Shown here piece by piece: positions 58,301-64,000 of a stretch of 64,000 nt of DNA. Under the pieces are notes generated by a model. That model ran no database searches. It had not been told where the DNA came from and saw nothing but the letters and a program-made list of their open reading frames with translations. The position numbers were made by a program, and so were the translations under genes. Position 1 is the first letter of the stretch, and each line of letters opens with the position of its first letter. Source of the stretch: Mesorhizobium escarrei (GTDB taxonomy: Bacteria > Pseudomonadota > Alphaproteobacteria > Rhizobiales > Rhizobiaceae); NCBI RefSeq assembly GCF_935825525.1, contig NZ_CAKXZT010000090.1, positions 1 to 64,000 on the forward strand. The letters run 5' to 3'.

Positions 58301-60283
58301 CTACGCAGAAATGCCCAGCCTGAACTTGTCGGTATCTTTCATCCTGCCTTGCCTCGCGGCCAAGTGGTTTGTCAGCAGATTTTCTTCGATGGGCTGTGAC
58401 ATGAAAAACCCTTGAGCGCTGTGACAACGCTCGGCGATCAGGAAATTAAGCTGCGCTTCATTTTCCACCCCCTCTGCCAGGACGGACAAGCCGAGGGAAT
58501 TGGCCAGCGCTATAATGCCTCGAACAATGTTCTGTTTTTTCTTCGACCCTTCCAGACCGCTCAAGAACGATCGGTCGATCTTCAACCGATCCAGGTTGAA
58601 ATCGGCAAGGTAGCCGAAACTTGAATAGCCGGATCCAAAATCGTCGAGTGCCAGACCGACGCCGATATTTCGAATTTCCGTCAGCATGTTCAAGGCGTTT
58701 CGGCTGTTCTGGATAAGTACCCCTTCCGTTATTTCCAGTTGCAGGCGCGAGGGCGGCAGTCCTGTTTGTTGCAGCACCAGAACAAGGTGGGCGAAGTACG
58801 CATCGTTCTGAAGGCTTTTGCCCGAAAAATTGACCGAGCAAACGAAATCATCGGCAGAAACAGGCGCCCATCGAGCTGCCTGCAGGCAAGCCTTGCTCAG
58901 CACAACCTTGTCGACTTCCAGTATCAGATCGCTTCGTTCGGCAACTGGAATGAATGACATCGGCAGGCGAATCGCGCCCGAAGCGGGGTCGCGCCAGCGC
59001 ACGAGCGCCTCGGCGCCGATCATGCGGCCGGTTGCCAACTCGAACTGCGGTTGCCAAACCAGAAAGAACTCGTCGCAGTTAAGCGCACGCTTAATCCCAG
59101 CTTCTTCGCCGAGCTGCATATCGAACTGATTGAGGATTGCAGGCGAGAACGTCACGAAGCCGGAGCGTCCTTCCGCTTTGGCGACATAAAGAGCGCTATC
59201 TGCGTTGCGCAACAGCGTGGAAATATTCGAACCATGTTCGGGGAAACACGCCATGCCGATACTGGCTCCCATCCGCACGTGGTGGCCCGCGAGTTCGGCA
59301 AACCGGTTCAATTGCTCGCGAAGCCAATGTCCGAGAGCATTGGCTGCCGCGCGCCGGTCCCCGATCGCCATGACGGCAAACTCGTCGCCGCCCAGACGGA
59401 TGGCGACCACTTCGTCCGGCCGCTCGACCGATTGCAGGATTTCCGCGACGGCTTTCAGCAGCAGATCACCGACGTGATGACCGAACGTATCGTTCACGCT
59501 CTTGAAATGATCCAGGTCTATCAGGAAAAGTCGGAGTTGCTTGCCGGCCAGCCTTGCCCGGTCCAGCATCACGTCCCTGTTGGCTGACATCCAGGCACGG
59601 TTCTTCAATTCCGTCGTCGCGTCGCGCCAGGCCAGAAACTCCAGTTTCCTTATCGTTTCCCGACGGCCGATAAGCAATACCGCAGTTCCGATCGCCAGCA
59701 GCGACAAGACCGCCAGTGCGAATGCAATCTGGTAATTGAATCTCTTCAGGCTTTTTTCCGCCGAATAGAGATCCACGTTGATCTCATCTCCATATTTGTA
59801 ATATTCGTCGTTCATCCTCGCTACGAGATGCTCGAGTTCCAGCCCCATTTCATTCAATATATTTTCGTCGAGGGGCGGCCCGGCCGCAATCAATTCATCA
59901 AGCCGTGTCACCGCGTCAACGACACGCGGAACGATACTTGCATAGGCGGGAATCTCGCTCGCTGTCCCAGTGCCGTCGATCCGCTTGAAACGGATGTAGA
60001 CCAGGTCGTTCGCCGCCGATAACTGCTCAAGGCTGGCTGCAGAGCCAGGGGCGGCCTGGGCGAGCGACGTCATGTCCCTGAGGTGGGTTACATCGCGTAT
60101 CGCAATGTGGAACTCGCGGATGGCGAAAAAGCCGAACCGAGGCAGCGAATATTCGATCTTGCTGAGGCTTAGAAACAATATGGTGATCAGGACGGCAGAG
60201 CTGGCTGCTGCAGCCGCAATGGCGGTCCCGTAGGTGACGGGAACGCGCCAGCCTCTCGATCCGAAGCGTGCCATACGAGCCAC
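58301..60283 (-). CDS. GGDEF-EAL cyclic-di-GMP turnover protein
   Basis: 660-aa membrane signalling protein. Membrane helices about 18-41 and 184-206 flank a periplasmic sensor of about 140 residues. GGDEF domain with the active L-G-G-D-E-F motif at 298-302 (likely c-di-GMP synthesis) and an EAL domain with E-A-L at 425-427 and the LDDFGSGYSS loop (phosphodiesterase) retained. Both halves look catalytically intact. GTG start at 60283, 12 bases after the stop of the upstream sulfite-oxidase-like gene, so the pair is probably co-transcribed. Governs motility/biofilm switching. Confidence 0.88.
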   Translation of the reverse strand: MARMARFGSRGWRVPVTYGTAIAAAAASSAVLITILFLSLSKIEYSLPRFGFFAIREFHIAIRDVTHLRDMTSLAQAAPGSAASLEQLSAANDLVYIRFKRIDGTGTASEIPAYASIVPRVVDAVTRLDELIAAGPPLDENILNEMGLELEHLVARMNDEYYKYGDEINVDLYSAEKSLKRFNYQIAFALAVLSLLAIGTAVLLIGRRETIRKLEFLAWRDATTELKNRAWMSANRDVMLDRARLAGKQLRLFLIDLDHFKSVNDTFGHHVGDLLLKAVAEILQSVERPDEVVAIRLGGDEFAVMAIGDRRAAANALGHWLREQLNRFAELAGHHVRMGASIGMACFPEHGSNISTLLRNADSALYVAKAEGRSGFVTFSPAILNQFDMQLGEEAGIKRALNCDEFFLVWQPQFELATGRMIGAEALVRWRDPASGAIRLPMSFIPVAERSDLILEVDKVVLSKACLQAARWAPVSADDFVCSVNFSGKSLQNDAYFAHLVLVLQQTGLPPSRLQLEITEGVLIQNSRNALNMLTEIRNIGVGLALDDFGSGYSSFGYLADFNLDRLKIDRSFLSGLEGSKKKQNIVRGIIALANSLGLSVLAEGVENEAQLNFLIAERCHSAQGFFMSQPIEENLLTNHLAARQGRMKDTDKFRLGISA

Positions 60284-60295
60284 GCCGGAGCTCGA

Positions 60296-60826
60296 TCAGC
60301 CGCCGGGCTCGAGCGTCTTGATCAGCCAGACCCACCGTGGTTTGTGGATTGGCGTATCGAAGGCCGGGTGGTCGTTGAGCGGATAGACCAGCCGGGTCGG
60401 ACCTTGCGTGCGCCGGGTCAGCAATTTTCCATTCTGGCGGGTGGCAAGCAGGAGAGGACCTTCCGTCCAATCTTCGCGCGGAATTATCTGCACATATTCG
60501 TCCACCGCCCGCAGAACAACGGAATCCTCGCCTTCCAATCCAACGAGCTTGAGCACATCGCGGAACAGGACGCCCTCAAATGTAAGCTGTCCCTTTTCAA
60601 ATGGACTTGGGGTGGTAACCCGGTAGAGACCGAGCTTTTCCAGCTGTCGCAACGTGACTGGGACCGACTTGCCGTTGTTTTTCACATTGAAGGCCACAGT
60701 GTCCGGCGATTCCGGGAGATCAGCGGGCTCCAACGCCCTGGCCGGCAGGACGCCAAGCGCCAGGACTGCCAGCATGATCAGACTGCGCCTAAGCGATGAA
60801 AATCCTGTGTTGAGCAAGGATGACAT
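60296..60826 (-). CDS. Secreted protein with sulfite-oxidase-like molybdopterin-binding fold
   Basis: 176 aa. Sec signal peptide (SLRRSLIMLAVLALGVLPARA). Mature part FEGVLFRDVLKLVGLEGEDSVVLRAVDEYVQIIPREDWTEGPLLLATRQNGKLLTRRTQGPTRLVYPLND matches the oxidoreductase molybdopterin-binding fold, but is shorter and has no cysteine where the Mo ligand would be expected. So it is likely a non-catalytic sensor. It probably feeds a periplasmic signal to the GGDEF-EAL protein encoded next. ATG with AAAAGGA upstream. Confidence 0.75.
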   Translation of the reverse strand: MSSLLNTGFSSLRRSLIMLAVLALGVLPARALEPADLPESPDTVAFNVKNNGKSVPVTLRQLEKLGLYRVTTPSPFEKGQLTFEGVLFRDVLKLVGLEGEDSVVLRAVDEYVQIIPREDWTEGPLLLATRQNGKLLTRRTQGPTRLVYPLNDHPAFDTPIHKPRWVWLIKTLEPGG

Positions 60827-61249
60827 GCGCAATCCTTTTCTTCTCGATGGGCCAGCCGTCGCCTTACCGGGCAGGCGGGGCTTACATTGCCATGAATGTC
60901 TGATTTTTCCGTTAGCTCTGTTCGACCGACGAACGGGGAGAGACGCACAACGGCGAAACTGCCGATCTCCCCCCTCGTGGCGGAGATGGCCGGCAGGCCA
61001 GAGGGGCGTGAAGGATCGCGGCCTCATTCCAGCCTGGGTTCCTCTCCCCACTTCGCGGGAGCGAGGAACCCAGGTCCTGACAGGGAGACTGCGCTCTTAT
61101 CTGCTTCCAGAATGCCAGCTCAATTTTGAACGCATCCCGCTCTACCTCCCAGCCCGTTGTCCTCGCCACAACAGCTCGATTCCTGCGCGTAGGCGATCCG
61201 TAAGCGGGCATCTGCCAGCCTTCCCTCGACGTCCAGGGAGGGAAGACCG
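60827..61249. other. Intergenic region with dispersed repeat
   Basis: About 420 bases. It holds the one-arm repeat (60955-61012) described separately and the promoters of the operon to its left and the EamA gene to its right. The rest has no recognised feature. Confidence 0.45.
60955..61012. repeat. One-arm copy of a dispersed rhizobial repeat
   Basis: CTGCCGATCTCCCCCCTCG, then GGCGGAGATGGCCGGCAGG and CCAGAGGGGCG, resembles one arm of the longer inverted repeat at 63101-63253. Confidence 0.55.
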
Positions 61250-62128
61250 ATGTCGAAGCTCCATGCCAACCTTGTTCTTCTGGTTGCTGCAGCTTTGTGG
61301 GGCTTCGGCAATATCCCGCAAAAGACTATTCTGGACCATCTCGACCCGCTGAGCGCGGTCGGCATGCGCTGCCTGATCGGCGGGCTTATGGTCCTGCCTC
61401 TGATCGTCACCGAACCCCGACAGCCGGCAGGCGGCCTCTATCGCGCGAGCCTGGCAAGGGTAAGCGCGTTGTTTGCGGTCTCGATCGTTTTTCAGCAGAT
61501 CGGCTATCTCGGCACGTCGGTGACCAATGCCAGCTTTCTGATCAGCACGTCGACGGTGATGACGCCGATTGCGGCGCGGCTGCTGATCGGCGAGCGATTG
61601 ACGACGACCGTTGGGCTCGCCGCCGGCCTGTCTGTGCTCGGCGCGCTGCTCCTGTCCGTCGGCATCGCGAGCTTCAACCGCGGCGATGCGGCGATCATGC
61701 TGTCGGCGGTCTGCTTTGCGCTGTGGATGGTCGAGCTCGGCCGCCATGCGCAAACCTACGGACGCCCGTTCACCGCCATGGCGGCGCAATGCCTCGGCGC
61801 GGCGGTGGTCACCTTGCCTTTCGGCCTGTTGCACGGCAATCTGTCGCCTGCCACCGTGATCGATGCCTGGCCGCAATTGCTTGTGCTGGGCGTGTTCTCG
61901 ACCGCCGTCGGCTTCAGCATCCAGACTGTCGCCCAGCGCTTCACCTCGGCCAGTCACGCGGCGGTGATGGTTAGCGCCGAAAGTGTGTTCGGCGCGTTGG
62001 GTGCCGCGCTTTTCCTGGCCGAGCGGACGTCGTCCGCAGGCGTGCTCGGCGCGACGATCATGCTCGGCGCCATCCTCTATCTCGCCACGTCCGGCGGCAA
62101 AACTGCCAAAGCCGGTGCAGGCGGCTGA
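61250..62128 (+). CDS. DMT-superfamily (EamA) transporter
   Basis: 292-aa inner-membrane protein with about ten helices in two EamA repeats (first repeat from LHANLVLLVAAALWGFGNIPQK, second from AIMLSAVCFALWMVELGRHA). The closing SHAAVMVSAESVFGALGAALFLAERTSSAGVLGATIMLGAILYL is typical of drug/metabolite exporters such as RhaT/EamA. ATG behind GGGAGGGAAG. Divergent from the GGDEF-EAL operon; substrate unknown. Confidence 0.87.
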   Translation: MSKLHANLVLLVAAALWGFGNIPQKTILDHLDPLSAVGMRCLIGGLMVLPLIVTEPRQPAGGLYRASLARVSALFAVSIVFQQIGYLGTSVTNASFLISTSTVMTPIAARLLIGERLTTTVGLAAGLSVLGALLLSVGIASFNRGDAAIMLSAVCFALWMVELGRHAQTYGRPFTAMAAQCLGAAVVTLPFGLLHGNLSPATVIDAWPQLLVLGVFSTAVGFSIQTVAQRFTSASHAAVMVSAESVFGALGAALFLAERTSSAGVLGATIMLGAILYLATSGGKTAKAGAGG

Positions 62129-62316
62129 ATTGGCAGGTTGATCGCCGGCCGCATATGATTCACGCTTGGCCGGTTTGGAATGCAGGATTGAGTGCCGGTC
62201 GCCGCACCCTTCACAGCGCGGGCATGTTTGTCCGCGAACATTTATAACCCTGGGTGAGGCAGCTGCTGGCGCAAAGCGGGCTTCGTCCCAGCGCCGCGCT
62301 TTCGGCAGCCCAGCCT

Positions 62317-62949
62317 TCACCCGCCACCCTTCGCGGACTTCGCCGCCCCAAACCTCAGCCCGTCCATCAACAGCGAGACCAGCCGGCGCGAGCGGTCGCG
62401 CCAGTCGTCGGTGTCGGGCGCCGAATAGATGCCGCCCAGCGCATGCAGAACGTCGGAGGCGTCGACGTCGCTGCGGATCGAGCCGTCGGCCACCGCCGCT
62501 TCGATCAGCTGCCGCAAGGCAAGTGTCACACGGCCGGACATGTCCGAGAACAGGGTTGAATTGGTGTTGAGCAGGGTACGCAGGCTCGTCGCCAGCCCGC
62601 GCTTGGTGGCGATGTAGTCGACGAAGCGCTGCATCCACTGTTCGAGCGCAACGTCGGGCGGGTGGTGAAGGGCGAGCTCGTCGGCGGCCGCGCACAGGCT
62701 TTCCACTTCGCGCCGGTAGACCACTTCGACCAGATGCTCGCGCGTCGGAAAATGCCGGTAGAGCGTACCGATGCCGACGCCGGCCTGGCGCGCGATCTCC
62801 TCCAGCGAGGCATCGGCGCCATGCATGGCAAAGGCCGCTGCTGCTGCCTTGACCAGCGCGTCGCGGTTGCGCTGCGCATCGGCGCGCAGCGGTTTTGCCG
62901 CTGTTGCGTCGGGCTTGTCTTTGGCGGTTGCGGGCGGCTGCGAAGCCAA
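62317..62949 (-). CDS. TetR-family transcriptional regulator
   Basis: 210 aa from the TTG at 62949 with GGAG eight bases upstream; a TTG at 62994 would add 15 residues. N-terminal HTH RNRDALVKAAAAAFAMHGADASLEEIARQAGVGIGTLYRHFPTREHLVEVVY is canonical. C-terminal helical domain RRLVSLLMDGLRFG. A 20-bp perfect palindrome lies just upstream (63007-63026), probably its operator, between this gene and the downstream molybdenum hydroxylase. Confidence 0.88.
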   Translation of the reverse strand: MASQPPATAKDKPDATAAKPLRADAQRNRDALVKAAAAAFAMHGADASLEEIARQAGVGIGTLYRHFPTREHLVEVVYRREVESLCAAADELALHHPPDVALEQWMQRFVDYIATKRGLATSLRTLLNTNSTLFSDMSGRVTLALRQLIEAAVADGSIRSDVDASDVLHALGGIYSAPDTDDWRDRSRRLVSLLMDGLRFGAAKSAKGGG

Positions 62950-63006
62950 AATTTTCTCCACTGCAAATACGGGGCTTGAACCCGACGGGTCCAACCCCCA
63001 CGTAAT

Positions 63007-63026
63007 AAACGGAGGCGCCTCCGTTT
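63007..63026. promoter_or_regulatory. Perfect 20-bp palindromic TetR operator
   Basis: AAACGGAGGC-GCCTCCGTTT is completely symmetrical. It sits between the TetR gene and the second molybdenum hydroxylase, in a position typical of autoregulated divergent control. Confidence 0.7.
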
Positions 63027-63100
63027 TAGTGGAGCACCTTTATCATATAACCAGGGGACCGGTATGTCACGTGTCGAGAGCTTGCAAGCCGGCGAGAGCG

Positions 63101-63253
63101 TGATCTCCCCCCTCGAGGGGGAGATGTCGCCGAAGGCGACGAGGGGGTCGGTTCGACCGGGCACGACCTCCTGCGGCAGATGGAGTTGGCGCTCTATGCC
63201 AGGCGACCCCCTCTGGCCGCTTCGCGGCCATCTCCCCCTCAAGGGGAGAGATT
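63101..63253. repeat. Long inverted repeat of dispersed Mesorhizobium type
   Basis: Left arm from about 63101 (CTCCCCCCTCGAGGGGGAG...) and right arm (CATCTCCCCCTCAAGGGGAGAG) are imperfect complements, with GC-rich internal stems GTCGCCGAAGGCGAC and GGCCGCTTCGCGGCC. A partial copy occurs at 60955. Resembles dispersed intergenic elements (MITE-like); family from experience, not searched. Confidence 0.6.
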
Positions 63254-63396
63254 ACGCGCGCCGCCGCTTTCGCCAATCGCCAAGGAGCTGCCAATCTCCC
63301 TGTGAACTAAGACCTAGCCACCTGGCGCCCTTGCCGCTGGCCGGCCGGGCACCAGATCATCCCCCTTCGCGTCAAGCAACTGGAGCCAGACGCCCC

Positions 63397-63900
63397 ATGA
63401 CAAGCAAAACCCGAATTCCCATCAAACTTCAAATCAACGGACATCGCCATGAACTGGAGGTCGAGCCGCGCGTCACGCTGCTCGACGCCTTGCGCGATCA
63501 TCTCGGCCTGACCGGCACCAAGAAGGGCTGCGACCAGGGCCAATGCGGCGCCTGCACCGTCCATATTGACGGCCAGCGTGTGCTGGCCTGCCTGACGCTC
63601 GCCGCCCAGGCCGAGGGCAGGGCGATCAGATCAATCGAAGGGCTCGCCGACGGCGACGGCACGCTGCACGCGGTGCAGGCCGCTTTCCTCGAACAGGACG
63701 CCTTCCAGTGCGGTTACTGCACGCCGGGCCAGATCATGTCGGCTGTCGCCTGTATCCGCGAGGGCCATGCCGGCTCGGATGACGAGATCCGCGAATATAT
63801 GGCCGGCAATCTCTGCCGTTGTGGCGCCTATCCGCACATCGTCGCCGCCGTGCGCCAGGCGGCACTGGAGATTGCGTCATCCACGGAGACCGCGTCATGA
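63397..63900 (+). CDS. Second molybdenum hydroxylase, 2Fe-2S small subunit
   Basis: 167 aa. Cluster cysteines C-D-Q-G-Q-C-G-A-C-T (about 49-58) and C-G-Y-C-T-P-G, C-R-C-G-A-Y (about 108-147). The N-terminal KLQINGHRHELEVEPRVTLLDALRDHLGLTGTKKGC is typical of YagT/PaoA-type subunits. Its stop overlaps the FAD gene start (ATGA). A separate system from the one at 52872-56481. Confidence 0.93.
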   Translation: MTSKTRIPIKLQINGHRHELEVEPRVTLLDALRDHLGLTGTKKGCDQGQCGACTVHIDGQRVLACLTLAAQAEGRAIRSIEGLADGDGTLHAVQAAFLEQDAFQCGYCTPGQIMSAVACIREGHAGSDDEIREYMAGNLCRCGAYPHIVAAVRQAALEIASSTETAS

Positions 63901-64000
63901 GGGATTTTTCCTACCTGCGCGCCGATTCCATCGATGCGGCACGCCAGGCGGCGGCGCTGCCCGGCGCCATGCTGCTCGCCGGCGGCACGACGCTCATCGA
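63897..64000 (+). CDS. Second molybdenum hydroxylase, FAD-binding subunit (3' end outside window)
   Basis: The 34 visible codons begin MRDFSYLRADSIDAARQAAALPGAMLLAGGTTLI, including the FAD-loop start L-L-A-G-G-T. Translationally coupled to the small subunit. The Mo subunit lies beyond the window. Confidence 0.88.
   Translation, partial: MRDFSYLRADSIDAARQAAALPGAMLLAGGTTLI

Noticed and set aside
62965..63000. Sequence GGGTTCAAGCCCCG resembling a tRNA T-arm
   Set aside because: No acceptor stem, D-arm or anticodon arm can be formed around it; a chance match or remnant at best.

Overview
The window looks like a chromosomal stretch from an alphaproteobacterium of the Rhizobiales, most likely Mesorhizobium or a close relative. 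The evidence is the high GC content, very dense ABC-type uptake operons, a MocR/GntR regulator, an IS91-associated type of recombinase, and short mosaic palindromic repeats of the kind that litter Mesorhizobium and Rhizobium intergenic DNA. The species is inferred from gene character only. I see no rRNA, no tRNA and no CRISPR array.

Layout. 1-753: 5' part of a tyrosine recombinase cut by the window edge. 957-2870: FtsH protease. 3220-10571: a polyamine-type ABC importer on the minus strand, a divergent MocR regulator, and a FAD amine/D-amino-acid oxidoreductase. 10572-27298: small accessory genes, namely an HTTM-like membrane protein with a DCC thiol-disulfide protein, an acyltransferase, a methyltransferase, a BTAD/hydrolase/pseudo-cyclase fusion, a broken aldo-keto reductase, a DUF4105 protein, an ankyrin protein, a winged-helix/TPR regulator, and an ArsR-SRPBCC pair followed by a DHFR-like protein. 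27368-32798: a ribose/fructose-type sugar ABC importer with an SDR dehydrogenase and a divergent FCD-type GntR regulator plus a VOC protein. 32836-35606: a complete IS1-family element with cargo. 35646-40455: a nitrate/taurine-type ABC importer, a serine hydrolase, and a DOPA-dioxygenase-like protein.

40728-52428: an acetone-carboxylase-type operon (acxA, acxB, acxC), two SDR dehydrogenases and a glycine-betaine-type ABC importer, preceded by a divergent LuxR-type regulator. 52639-56481: a three-subunit molybdenum hydroxylase with a MoaD/ThiS-like protein. 56690-60826: a membrane protein, a small protein, and a c-di-GMP GGDEF/EAL protein coupled to a secreted sulfite-oxidase-fold protein. 61250-64000: an EamA transporter, a TetR regulator with a perfect palindromic operator, and the first two genes of a second molybdenum hydroxylase.

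The most unusual object is the IS1-family element at 32836-35606. It has 21-bp perfect inverted repeats and an 8-bp target duplication, and it encodes five extra small genes besides the transposase. Three of these form an overlapping minus-strand cassette with an HTH protein, resembling a toxin-antitoxin or self-regulation module. The transposase promoter and the promoter of the leftmost cargo gene share a 10-bp motif. The insertion separates a regulator/VOC pair from the ABC importer that would otherwise begin about 60 bp downstream.
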